DNA of 64,000 nucleotides from positions 24,323-88,322 of the forward strand of contig JBBQRG010000002.1 in NCBI GenBank assembly GCA_038215095.1, written 5' to 3'. Both the position numbers and the translations under genes were made by a program. Below the pieces are notes generated by a model that had not been told where the DNA came from, made no database searches, and worked only from the letters and a program-made list of their open reading frames with translations. Positions 8,385 to 16,390 of the stretch are shown here, in pieces. Each line of letters starts with the position of its first letter. Within the stretch, counting starts at the first letter, position 1. This DNA comes from DATACN01 sp038215095 (GTDB taxonomy: Bacteria > Actinomycetota > Thermoleophilia > Solirubrobacterales > Thermoleophilaceae).

Positions 8385-9875
8385 GTGGCCGACCCGGTTG
8401 ACGAGCTGCGCCGGCGGCGCGAGGAGCTGCGTTCGCAGATGGGCGGGGCCGAGCGCATCGAGCGCCTTCACGAGCGCGGCGAGCGCACGATCCGCGAGCA
8501 CATCGACGGGCTGCTCGACGCGGGCAGCTTCGAGGAAGTCGGCACCTTCACCCACTCGGCCCGTCCCGAGGACGCGGCGGCCACCCCGGGCGACGGGAAG
8601 ATCGGCGGTCACGGCATGGTTGACGGGCGGCCCGTGACCGTGGCGGGCGACGACCTGACGGTGAAGCGCGGCAGCTCCTCGCAGATCGGCGGCCGGCGCC
8701 TGCACAAGCTCTACGGGCACGCCATGCGCGCCGGCCAGCCGATGGTGTACTTCGGCGCCACCGGCGGCGCCCGCCTGCCGGACTCGATGGGCTCCGCCGG
8801 CTTCGCCACGGTGTCCCCCGGCACCGGCCTCTTCGCACGCCAGCGGCGCGTGCCCTTCGCGACGGTGATCGTGGGCAACTCCTTCGGCGGCTCGTCGTTC
8901 TTCTCCGCGGCCAGCGACCTCGTCGTCCAGCTGCGCGGCACCTGCCTGGCTGTGACCTCCCCGCTGGTGGTTGAGAAGGCCACCGGCGAGCACATCGAGA
9001 TGGAGGAGCTGGGCGGCGCCCAGGTGCACGAGCGGCTCACGGGTCAGATCGACCTTGCCGTGGACGACCCGGAGGAGGCCTACGCGGCCGTGCGCAGGTG
9101 GCTCTCCTACCTGCCGCCGAACGCATGGACGCGCGCGCCGCGGACGCTCGGGAGCGAGCTCTCGCCCGACGGCGAGCTGGCCGGGCTCGTGCCGGAGCGG
9201 CGCTCGCGGGCCTATGACATGACGAAGGTGCTCGACCGCGTGCTCGATGAGGACTCGCTGATGGAGCTGGCGCCGGGCTTTGGCCGCGGGCTGATCGCGG
9301 CGCTCGGGCGCCTGAACGGCCACAGCGTGGGCGTGCTGGCGAGCCAGCCGAAGTTCTACGCCGGCGCGCTCGACCCGCAGGCCTGCGAGAAGGCGGTGCG
9401 GCTGCTCTGCCTCTGCGACGCGTTCGACATCCCGGTGGTCTTCCTCCAGGACGTGCCGGGCTTCTTCGTGGGCCGCGACGTGGAGCACGCGGGCATGCTC
9501 AAGCACGCGATCCGCCTGCAGACCGCGCTGACGCTGTCGCAGGCGCCGAAGCTCACCGTGGTGCTCCGCAAGGCGTACGGCATGTCCTACTTCAGCCTGG
9601 GCGGCAACGACACCGGCGTGGACGCGGTGTACGCCTGGCCGGGCGCCGAGATCTCGTTCATGGACCCCGAGGTGGGGGCCAACGTGGTGGGCGCTCCGGT
9701 CGAGGCGATGCTGGCCGACACCGATCCCTACGGGGCGGCCGGCTCGATGGCGGTGGACGAGGTGATCGACCCGGCCGACACGCGCGCGACGCTGGCGCGC
9801 GCGCTCGACCGCTTCGACGCGCGCCCGCCGGTGGAGGGCTGGCGCCGCCCGCTGGCGAGCTGGCCGACTTGCTGA
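8385..9875 (+). CDS. Acyl-CoA carboxylase carboxyltransferase (beta) subunit
   Basis: 496 residues, the usual length for the propionyl/acetyl/methylcrotonyl-CoA carboxyltransferase family. Two crotonase-like halves are visible: the first with GATGGARLPDS (near residue 124) and a glycine-rich FGGSSFFSA oxyanion loop, the second with FLQDVPGFFVGRDVE and KAYGMSYFSLGG. Such subunits transfer carboxyl from biotin to an acyl-CoA. No biotin-carboxylase or BCCP gene is adjacent, so the partner is elsewhere and the acyl substrate is uncertain. A TAGACT -10 lies 6 nt before the GTG start. Confidence 0.92.
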   Translation: MADPVDELRRRREELRSQMGGAERIERLHERGERTIREHIDGLLDAGSFEEVGTFTHSARPEDAAATPGDGKIGGHGMVDGRPVTVAGDDLTVKRGSSSQIGGRRLHKLYGHAMRAGQPMVYFGATGGARLPDSMGSAGFATVSPGTGLFARQRRVPFATVIVGNSFGGSSFFSAASDLVVQLRGTCLAVTSPLVVEKATGEHIEMEELGGAQVHERLTGQIDLAVDDPEEAYAAVRRWLSYLPPNAWTRAPRTLGSELSPDGELAGLVPERRSRAYDMTKVLDRVLDEDSLMELAPGFGRGLIAALGRLNGHSVGVLASQPKFYAGALDPQACEKAVRLLCLCDAFDIPVVFLQDVPGFFVGRDVEHAGMLKHAIRLQTALTLSQAPKLTVVLRKAYGMSYFSLGGNDTGVDAVYAWPGAEISFMDPEVGANVVGAPVEAMLADTDPYGAAGSMAVDEVIDPADTRATLARALDRFDARPPVEGWRRPLASWPTC

Positions 9876-11044
9876 AGCGCCTGACGGGCAGGTCCGACTC
9901 GGGGCTGCTCGTGGCGGGCATCGTGCTGATCGCCTTCTGCCTGCGCCCGGCGATCACCTCGGTCGGGCCGCTCACCGACGAGATCCGCGACGGGCTGCAT
10001 CTCTCGAGCGCCGGCGTGGGACTGATCACCACGCTGCCGCTGCTGGCCTTCGGGGCTGTCTCCCCGTTCGCCGCGCGGATCGGGCTGCGCCTCGGCATCG
10101 AGCGCACGCTGGGGATCGCGCTGGCGCTGATCGCGACCGGGCTGATCGTCCGCTCTGTGTCCGGCGTCGGCATCGTGTACCTGACGACCACGCTGGTGGG
10201 CGCCGGCATCGCCGCCGGCAACGTGCTGCTGCCAGGGCTCGTCAAGGAGGAGTTCCAGGAGCGCAGCGGGGCGATGACGAGCGTCTATGTGACGGCGATG
10301 GTGGGCATGGCGGGCGTGGCCGGCGCCGCCAGCGTGCCGCTCGCGGACAGCGGGCTCGGCTGGCGCGGCGCGCTGGCCTTCTGGGCGATACCGGCCGTGA
10401 TCGCCTTCTTCGTCTGGCTGCCGCGCACGCGCGTCAGGCACGTGGCGGAGGGCGCCCGCGAGCGCGTGCCGCTGCCGTGGCGCTCGCCGCTCGCCTGGCA
10501 GGTCACGATCTTCATGGGGCTGCAGTCGCTGATCTTCTTCGGCCTCGTGGCCTGGCTGCCCGACCTGCTGCGCGACGCCCGCGTGGGCGCGTCGGCGAGC
10601 GGCGTGATGGTGGGCGTGATGCAGCTGGGCGGTCTCGTGTCCACGATCGGCGTGCCGGTGCTGGCCGTGCGGCGGCCCACGCAGTACTCGCTCGTGCTCG
10701 TGAACACCGCGATCTGCCTGGCGGGAGTGCTGGGCCTGCTGATCGCCCCACGCCAGCTCGCGGCCGTGTGGGCGATCATGGTCGGCCTCTCCACCGGGGC
10801 CTTCCTGAGCTTGGGGCTGACCTTCTTCGTGATCCGGGCGCGCGACACCGCGCACACGGCCGCGCTGTCGGGGATGGCGCAGTCGGGCGGCTACACGCTG
10901 GCGGCCGCCAGCCCGGCCGGGATCGGCGCCCTGCACGACGTGTCGGGCGGCTGGACGCTGCCGCTCTGGACCCTCGTGGGGGTGACGCTGCTCACCGGCC
11001 TGTTCGGGCTCGGAGCGGCGCGCGACCGCGTCGTCGCTGATTAA
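9869..11044 (+). CDS. MFS transporter, CynX/NimT-like
   Basis: 391 residues with about 12 hydrophobic helices. The N-terminus (FCLRPAITSVGPL) and the LITTLPLLAFG stretch are typical of the CynX/NimT branch of the major facilitator superfamily, which includes cyanate and 2-nitroimidazole exporters; the substrate here is unknown. The TTG start at 9869 overlaps the upstream stop by 7 nt, indicating co-expression with the carboxyltransferase gene. Confidence 0.88.
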   Translation: MLKRLTGRSDSGLLVAGIVLIAFCLRPAITSVGPLTDEIRDGLHLSSAGVGLITTLPLLAFGAVSPFAARIGLRLGIERTLGIALALIATGLIVRSVSGVGIVYLTTTLVGAGIAAGNVLLPGLVKEEFQERSGAMTSVYVTAMVGMAGVAGAASVPLADSGLGWRGALAFWAIPAVIAFFVWLPRTRVRHVAEGARERVPLPWRSPLAWQVTIFMGLQSLIFFGLVAWLPDLLRDARVGASASGVMVGVMQLGGLVSTIGVPVLAVRRPTQYSLVLVNTAICLAGVLGLLIAPRQLAAVWAIMVGLSTGAFLSLGLTFFVIRARDTAHTAALSGMAQSGGYTLAAASPAGIGALHDVSGGWTLPLWTLVGVTLLTGLFGLGAARDRVVAD

Positions 11045-11054
11045 GCGAACTTAC

Positions 11055-11083
11055 TTGAGTGGTGAACCGCCACTGGATAGTCT
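11055..11083 (+). promoter_or_regulatory. Promoter with -35 TTGAGT and -10 TAGTCT
   Basis: TTGAGT (11055-11060), a 17-bp spacer, then TAGTCT (11078-11083) and 6 nt to the ATG at 11090. Both boxes and the optimal spacer are present, and the start codon lies at the expected transcription start. This is the clearest leaderless promoter in the window. Confidence 0.75.
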
Positions 11084-11089
11084 CGCGCC

Positions 11090-11401
11090 ATGATCGAGTG
11101 TGCGTGGCAGGCCTGGTACGACCGCCTTCCGGGGGGCGACAACCGCCTCCACGTAGTGGGCATGTGCGAGGTCGAGAGCGCGACCGTGGACCTCAGGCTG
11201 GAACCCGACGGCCGGGGCGGCGACGAGCCGGACACCCTTGCGCTGACGCTGATCTCGAAGCCACCGGAGGCAGGGAAGCGCTCTGTCATCGACGAGCAGG
11301 TGAGCTGGACCGGCGAGCACGTGCAAGCCGGAGAGCGCGTCAAGCGGGTGCGAATCGGTGGCGAGACCGACGTGACGATCGAGGTGATGGCGGGGTCCTG
11401 A
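11090..11401 (+). CDS. Conserved-looking small protein of unknown function
   Basis: 103 residues, not recognised. The N-terminus MIECAWQAWYDRLPGGDN is followed by alternating hydrophobic strands and charged loops (VESATVDLRLEP, TLALTLISKP, KRVRIGGETDVTIEVM), suggesting a small all-beta soluble domain without signal peptide or membrane helix. It is a real gene rather than a shadow because it has the best promoter of the region. Its last 62 bp overlap the convergent ApbE-like gene. Confidence 0.65.
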   Translation: MIECAWQAWYDRLPGGDNRLHVVGMCEVESATVDLRLEPDGRGGDEPDTLALTLISKPPEAGKRSVIDEQVSWTGEHVQAGERVKRVRIGGETDVTIEVMAGS

Positions 11402-11945
11402 CGCGCCGGCGCGGCCGGGGGCAGAGCTCTCGAAAGCCGGCGCTGGCCTGCACGCGGCCGCCCGCGAGCAGCACGACCCACTCGTAGCCGGGCGCCCGTC
11501 GCTCGCGCCGCGGGGCCGTGGCTCTCGCCACCGCACCCGCGAGCTCGGGGCCGACGACCGTGATGGCCGTGGCGCTGCCGGCGAGGACGTCGGCGGTGGC
11601 CAGTGCCAGCTCGTCGGCGCCGAGCTCGAACTCGCCCGCGCACGCCGTGAGCCGGCGGCCGCGACCGCTCATGCGAGCGTCGTCGCCGGCCGCGATGCGG
11701 TAGTCCCGGGCGCCCGCGGCCTCGAGCATCTCCGCGGCCGCGTCGATCGCCCAGCCACGGGCGAAGCGCTCGCGGTCACCCGCGCCGAGCTCGCGCCAGC
11801 GGCGCTCCAGCTCGGCCGGGTAGGGGCGCGCGTCCACGTAGTGGAACCAGCCGAGCACGCCGTCGAGGGAGGCGCGGGCGAAGGCGCGATCACGGACTTC
11901 GATCGAGACCTCGCCGTTCAGGAGGGAGGCGGTCGCGTAGGGCAT
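11340..11945 (-). CDS. ApbE-like (FAD:protein FMN transferase) protein, short and divergent
   Basis: 201 residues against about 300 for ApbE. The central FARGWAIDAAAEMLEAAG resembles the ApbE helix G.AKGYAVDR..E.L, and YRIAAGDDARM takes the place of VNAGGD. A FELGADELALATADVLAGSATAI stretch follows, resembling the metal-binding C-terminal half in which ApbE has TADALAT; that motif is only loosely kept. ApbE enzymes attach FMN to threonine residues of partner proteins. With weak catalytic motifs it may be inactive or act on another flavin task. The final 30 residues are Arg-rich and coincide with the overlap with the convergent gene, so the C-terminus may not be conserved. Confidence 0.6.
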   Translation of the reverse strand: MPYATASLLNGEVSIEVRDRAFARASLDGVLGWFHYVDARPYPAELERRWRELGAGDRERFARGWAIDAAAEMLEAAGARDYRIAAGDDARMSGRGRRLTACAGEFELGADELALATADVLAGSATAITVVGPELAGAVARATAPRRERRAPGYEWVVLLAGGRVQASAGFRELCPRPRRRVRTPPSPRSSRRSRHRFAPA

Positions 11946-12016
11946 GAGGCCTAGGGTGACTGCGCCTCATGAGCGCCCGCTCAAGGCTGGCTGGGGGTTG
12001 CCTGGGAGAAGCCCGG

Positions 12017-12709
12017 CTAGTAGGCGACGCCGGGGGCGCCGGCCGGCGGGGGGCCGCTGAAGCTTCCGGGGCCGGGGCCGGCGCCGGGGCCGGCGCCGGG
12101 AGGACCGTCGCCGTCCGGGCCGCGGAACTTCAAGCCGCGGTGGCCGCCGCGGAAGTTGGGTGGGCCGTTCGCGAAGTTCTTCTTGATCTGATCGGCCTGC
12201 TTCTGGGTGATGCGGCCGTTCTTCACCGCCTGGTCGAGGCGTGCGTTGAACTGCTTCTTGCGCGCGGCCTGCAGGGCCTTCTGGACCTCGGCCGTGGTCT
12301 TGTGCAGCTCGGCTGCGAGGCCGGCCGCGAAGTCGTCGCGGCGCAGCTCGCGGCGGAATGAGCGGCGGTCGCCCTGACCCTCGGTGCGCTCGTGCTTTGC
12401 CTCGACCTTCGCGAGCGCCTTCTCCACGTCGGAGTTGCTCACGCCGTCGAGCTCGGCGGCGATCGCCGAGGCTTCCTCGTTGCGGCGCTTTGTCATGCGT
12501 TCGTCGCGCACCTGGCCCAGCGCCTTCTGGACCTGGGCGGGGCTCACGCCGTTCAGCTTCGAGGCGAGGTCCTTGGCGAGCTGGGCGTCCTGCTGGTCCC
12601 GGCCTCCGCCCATGAACCCGAGCGGTCCCCCTCCACCGGCGGCCAGGGCTGTCCCGGCCACGGCGAGGGCACCGACCACGGCAACTGCTGCAAGTGTTCG
12701 CTTTCGCAT
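12017..12709 (-). CDS. Secreted helical repeat protein
   Basis: 230 residues. A signal peptide is clear: MRKRTLAAVAVVGALAVAG followed by an Ala-rich cleavage region. The mature part has three related helical units of the form LA..L.GVS...V.KAL (about residues 45-65, 85-105 and 125-150), then a lysine-rich NGRITQKQADQIKK unit and a Gly/Pro-rich tail. This pattern is common in secreted actinobacterial proteins of unknown role. The ATG at 12709 was preferred to the one 7 codons upstream because it begins the signal peptide and has GGGGG just before it. No function assigned. Confidence 0.75.
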   Translation of the reverse strand: MRKRTLAAVAVVGALAVAGTALAAGGGGPLGFMGGGRDQQDAQLAKDLASKLNGVSPAQVQKALGQVRDERMTKRRNEEASAIAAELDGVSNSDVEKALAKVEAKHERTEGQGDRRSFRRELRRDDFAAGLAAELHKTTAEVQKALQAARKKQFNARLDQAVKNGRITQKQADQIKKNFANGPPNFRGGHRGLKFRGPDGDGPPGAGPGAGPGPGSFSGPPPAGAPGVAY

Positions 12710-12753
12710 GCCCCCATGATCGGCGACCACTCTGTGAAAGGGCCTGAGAATCG

Positions 12754-12921
12754 CTAGTGGAAGACGATCACGGCCACGAGGATCAACAGCACGATGCCGA
12801 TCCCGGCCGCTGTGATGCTGAGCGGCCTGCTGCCGCGCCAGAAGGCGGGGTTGGCGCGGTCGCGGCTGTAGTGGCCCTCCGGCGGCTCGCCGACCCAGTC
12901 GTCATCGTCGTCCCAGGGCAC
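12754..12921 (-). CDS. Small single-pass membrane protein
   Basis: 55 residues: an acidic start VPWDDDDDWVGEPPEGHYSR, then a basic stretch and one C-terminal membrane helix (about residues 36-55, ITAAGIGIVLLILVAVIV). The GTG start at 12921 is supported by a TATCCT -10 (12928-12933, minus strand) 6 nt upstream. No family recognised. It is transcribed divergently from the DUF6328-like gene from a shared promoter core, which may mean the two membrane proteins are expressed together. Confidence 0.7.
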   Translation of the reverse strand: MPWDDDDDWVGEPPEGHYSRDRANPAFWRGSRPLSITAAGIGIVLLILVAVIVFH

Positions 12922-12927
12922 GTCGCA

Positions 12928-12937
12928 AGGATAGGCT
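12928..12937. promoter_or_regulatory. Bidirectional leaderless promoter core, AGGATAGGCT
   Basis: Minus -10 TATCCT (12928-12933) and plus -10 TAGGCT (12932-12937) share the TA at 12932-12933. The start codons are 6 nt (GTG at 12921) and 9 nt (ATG at 12947) away. The intergenic region is only 25 bp. Confidence 0.7.
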
Positions 12938-12946
12938 CCCGCCGGG

Positions 12947-13228
12947 ATGGTGGAGGATCCGCAGCGCGGCTCCGGCCGGGACGAGACGGAGGACGAGCGC
13001 ACCGATCGCAACCTGCAGGAGCTGCTCGGCGAGCTGCGCGTGGCGCCGCCCGGCGTGCAGGTGCTGTTCGCCTTCCTGCTGGTGGTGCCCTTCAACCAGC
13101 GCTTTGCGGACGTCACCTCCTTCCAGCGCTCCCTCTACCTGGGAACGCTCCTGTGCGCCGCGCTCGCCTTCGCCGTGCTCTGGTACGCGCTGCCGCTGCG
13201 GCGGCGCTCGCGCGTGGACCGGCGCTAG
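12947..13228 (+). CDS. DUF6328-like membrane protein, short
   Basis: 93 residues. RTDRNLQELLGELRVAPPGVQVLFAFLL and VPFNQRF match the conserved N-terminal part of DUF6328 proteins as I know them; a second membrane helix follows and the protein ends LPLRRRSRVDRR. Family members I recall are longer with more membrane helices, so this one may be truncated after helix two. Function unknown. Leaderless promoter TAGGCT 9 nt before the ATG. Confidence 0.7.
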   Translation: MVEDPQRGSGRDETEDERTDRNLQELLGELRVAPPGVQVLFAFLLVVPFNQRFADVTSFQRSLYLGTLLCAALAFAVLWYALPLRRRSRVDRR

Positions 13229-13268
13229 TCCGGAGCCGGAACCGATCTCACAGGGACCCTCCAGGATC

Positions 13269-14297
13269 GTGGTCGGGCGCCGCGCGATCTCCCACCACGG
13301 CGCCCATTCCGGCTACGCGCGCCTACTCGGGCCGCTGCGCGCGAAGCTGCCGGTGGCCCAGGTCGACGGCAACGGCGGCACCCGCCTGCCGCAAGGTGTC
13401 GCCCGGCGGCTCATGGCTCGCACGGAAATGCCCTGGTACGACCGCAACGCGATGAACATCGACCTGGCGGTGGCGCGGGCCCTGTGGCGAGGGGAGGTCT
13501 GCCACCTGCTCTACGGCGAGGACACCCTGCACTACTCGGGGCTGTCGCGGAGGCTGGGGGCGCCGGGCCGGCTCGTGGTGACCTTCCACCAGCCACCGGC
13601 GGTGTTCGACGAGGTCGTGCGCGACCGCAGGCCGCTGGCTGGAGTGGACGCGGCGATCGCCATGTCGAGCGAGCTGCGAGATCACCTGTCCGCGCACATC
13701 GGAAGTGAGCGCGCCTTCTTCGTGCCGCTGGGCGTCGACACCGGGTTCTTCAGGCCGCCGGCGGCCCCTCGCCCGGAGCCGGCCAGCTGCCTCTTCGTGG
13801 GCTGGTGGCAGCGCGATCTCGCCATGCTCGGGGCCGTCGTGCGGCGGGTGCGCTCGCAGCTCCCGCACGTCCGCTTCGAGGCCGTGGTGCCCGAATGGGC
13901 GCGAGCCGACCTGAGGGCCGCCACGGGAATCGAGCCGCTGGCGGGCATCTCCGACGACGACTTGCTGCGGAGCTACCAGCGAGCCGCCGTGGTGGTGGTG
14001 CCGCTGAAGGCAGCCGCGGCCAACAACACGCTGTTGGAGGCAGCGGCGACCGGCGGCGCGATCGTGGCCACCGACGTGGGCGGCGTGCGCGATCACCTGG
14101 GTGCCGGCTGTGCGGAGCTGGTGCCGCCGGGCGATCCCGAGGCGATGTCGGCGCGTGTGCTCGAGCTGCTCACGAGCCCGTCGCGCCGCGAGCAACTGGG
14201 CGCCCGCGCTCGCGAGCGCGCCCTCGAGCTGAACTGGGACGGCATCGCCGAGCGGCACCTCGACGTCTACCGCCGGGCCGTGCAGACCACCGCGTAG
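13269..14297 (+). CDS. GT-B glycosyltransferase (GT4-like)
   Basis: 342 residues. The C-terminal half has the sugar-nucleotide-binding Rossmann domain of GT4 enzymes: PLGVDTGFF, an SYQRAAVVVVPLKA stretch and NNTLLEAAATGGAIVATDVGG, the last corresponding to the donor-binding E.A..G.P region. The N-terminus SHHGAHSGYARL looks like an acceptor-side loop. The GTG at 13269 has AGGA 4 nt upstream; the open frame extends further back but into the preceding gene. Convergent with, and overlapping by 31 bp, the fused glycosyltransferase-methyltransferase gene. First gene of the polysaccharide locus. Confidence 0.82.
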   Translation: MVGRRAISHHGAHSGYARLLGPLRAKLPVAQVDGNGGTRLPQGVARRLMARTEMPWYDRNAMNIDLAVARALWRGEVCHLLYGEDTLHYSGLSRRLGAPGRLVVTFHQPPAVFDEVVRDRRPLAGVDAAIAMSSELRDHLSAHIGSERAFFVPLGVDTGFFRPPAAPRPEPASCLFVGWWQRDLAMLGAVVRRVRSQLPHVRFEAVVPEWARADLRAATGIEPLAGISDDDLLRSYQRAAVVVVPLKAAAANNTLLEAAATGGAIVATDVGGVRDHLGAGCAELVPPGDPEAMSARVLELLTSPSRREQLGARARERALELNWDGIAERHLDVYRRAVQTTA

Positions 14298-16390
14298 TCC
14301 GGGCAGTGATAGACGTCGTACTCGAACTCGCCGGCGCCGCCGGGGAAGGTCACGCGGCCCGAGGCGAAGCCCGCGAAGCGGCAGTGCGCGAGCAGCACCT
14401 CGGGAAACAGCGGATGCTGGTGCGTGGGATCGACCCAGAAGGCCTTCAGCGCCGCGGGCATGTGGGGGTTGACCGTCTCGAAGATCGCCGTGCTGCCCGG
14501 CGCGAGCTTGCGGCGCGCGAGCTGTAGGAACTCCACCAGCAGGGCGGAGGGCAGGTGCTCGACGAGCTGGGCGGCGAACAGCGCGGGCACGCTGCCGTCG
14601 TCGAGGCCGCGCAGGTACTCGAGCGCGTCGGCGTGCTCCACGCTGTGGCCCTTGTCGCGCGCGCGGCGAACCATCCCCTCGTCCAGGTCCACCCCGCGCG
14701 CCTCGATGCCCTCCGAGCGCAGCAGGTCGAGGAACTCGCCGCGGCCGCTGCCCACGTCGAGCACCCAGTCGGCCTCGCGGACCAGGTCCACGTAGCCGAG
14801 CTGGCGCTGGCGCACGAGGTCCTCATCGCCCCTGAAGATGTCCTCGAAGCCGCGGTAGACGTCGCCGTCGAGCTCGCCGTCGCCGGAGTCGAAGCGCAGC
14901 TCGCGCTTGCCGCGCTCGCCGGGCTGGCTGATGGCCGGGTGCTCGGGCGACGGGCGCACGCGGGCGGCGTCCATCACCTCGCGCAGCAGCTGGCGCCCGG
15001 TGGCGTCGAGGCCGGTCTGAACCTCGAGCGCCCAGGTCAGCCGGTCGAGCCGCTCGGCCAGGCTGCCGAGCGTCTTCACCACCGCGTCGTTCAGCTCGTC
15101 CTGGTGGTAGGTGTAGGGCCGCATGGCCTTCAGCGAGGCCAGCTTCGCGGCCCCCTTGGCGCCTGTGCGCCGGGCGTCCACCATCGGGTCGTGCTGGAGC
15201 TTCCAGCGGGCCACCTGCAGGGCGGGCCAGCCGGCCTCGGGGGGCGGAGGCGGCGGCGGTCCGTCGCGCCGCTTCGGGGCGGCCAGCAGCTCCTCGAGCC
15301 GCCGGCGCGCCTGCTCGCCGATGCGCTCCGGCGAAAGCTCGCTCAGCACCTCGGCGCGGCCCCGCTCGGCGCGCTCGGCCGCCGCGGGAGAACCCTCGAA
15401 GACCTCCCGCATGGCGCGCGCCGCGTCGTCCACGTCGGGGTCGGCCCAGATGCCCTCGGACGGGTAGTTCTCGCCCTCGGGCCCGACGTGCCGGAGGGTG
15501 TGCTCGACCAGCCAGGAGTTGTCCCCGGTCATGAAATCCACGTTGCCGGAGTAGCCGGTGGCGATCACGGGCTTGCCCATCGCCATCGCCTCGGCCATCG
15601 TCAGGCCGAAGCCCTCCGCGCGGTGCAGCGACACGTAGCAGTCACTCGCGGCGAACAGAGCGTCGCGTTCGGCCGCCTGCAGGTAGCGGTCCACCACGTG
15701 CACGTCCGGGTGCTTCGCCGCCGCGGCGAGCAGGCGCTCCAGCCGCTCCGGCTTGTAGTCGCCGTTGAAGCTCTTGATCAGGAGCTGGGGGCCCTCCCCC
15801 GGCGCGAACGCGCGCTTGAAAGCCTCGATCAGCCCCAGCGGGTTCTTGCGCTCCATCGTGCTGAAGAAGTCGAACAGGAAGAGGAAGGTGAAGCGGTCGT
15901 CGAGGCCCAGGTCGGGTGCGGCGTCCGCGGGCGGCACGGCCGGCGCGGGCACGGACAGCGGCATCCGCACCACCGGCACCGGCGAGACCGGCCGCAGGAT
16001 GTCGGCCACGTAGTGCGAGTAGACCCAGATCTCGTCGACCGCGTCGAACGCCCAGGTCCAGTCGCGCGGCACCTTGTCGACCTCCCAGGCCCAGACGCCG
16101 ATGGTGCGCCGGTCGCCGAAGAAGGCCGGTCCGACCTCCGAGTAGAAGGCCGGCAGCTCCGGGGCGTTCACACAGACGAGGTTGAAGGCGGGCTCCATCA
16201 TTCCGGCCACGTCCACGAACTCGAACTCCTTCGGCGTCGCCGCCTGCACGGTGGGCAGCGGGACGTCGTAGGCGGTGGTGCTCACCGGCACGCCGCCGGC
16301 CTGGAGCGCGGCCACGTAGCGCCGGGCGGCCTCGCCGAGGCCCAGGCCGCCCTTGAGGAAGCCGGCCACGTTGACGGCGGGCGGCGTCAC
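14267..16390 (-). CDS. Glycosyltransferase-methyltransferase fusion protein
   Basis: 707 residues. Residues 1-370 are a GT4-type glycosyltransferase (LGLGEAARR loop, MERKNPLGLIEAF, SLHRAEGFGLTMAEAMAMGK at about 254-273). A proline run near 378-384 and a helical segment with heptad-like spacing (about 425-475) lead to a SAM-dependent methyltransferase (VLDVGSGRGEF at 543-553, FAAQLVEHLP near 605). The product could add a sugar and then methylate it. Next to Wzm/Wzt genes this recalls the chain-terminating methyltransferases of ABC-exported O-antigens, whose methyl cap is read by the exporter; that role is inferred. The GTG start overlaps the upstream glycosyltransferase stop by 4 nt. Confidence 0.88.
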   Translation of the reverse strand: MTPPAVNVAGFLKGGLGLGEAARRYVAALQAGGVPVSTTAYDVPLPTVQAATPKEFEFVDVAGMMEPAFNLVCVNAPELPAFYSEVGPAFFGDRRTIGVWAWEVDKVPRDWTWAFDAVDEIWVYSHYVADILRPVSPVPVVRMPLSVPAPAVPPADAAPDLGLDDRFTFLFLFDFFSTMERKNPLGLIEAFKRAFAPGEGPQLLIKSFNGDYKPERLERLLAAAAKHPDVHVVDRYLQAAERDALFAASDCYVSLHRAEGFGLTMAEAMAMGKPVIATGYSGNVDFMTGDNSWLVEHTLRHVGPEGENYPSEGIWADPDVDDAARAMREVFEGSPAAAERAERGRAEVLSELSPERIGEQARRRLEELLAAPKRRDGPPPPPPPEAGWPALQVARWKLQHDPMVDARRTGAKGAAKLASLKAMRPYTYHQDELNDAVVKTLGSLAERLDRLTWALEVQTGLDATGRQLLREVMDAARVRPSPEHPAISQPGERGKRELRFDSGDGELDGDVYRGFEDIFRGDEDLVRQRQLGYVDLVREADWVLDVGSGRGEFLDLLRSEGIEARGVDLDEGMVRRARDKGHSVEHADALEYLRGLDDGSVPALFAAQLVEHLPSALLVEFLQLARRKLAPGSTAIFETVNPHMPAALKAFWVDPTHQHPLFPEVLLAHCRFAGFASGRVTFPGGAGEFEYDVYHCPDYAVVCTARR

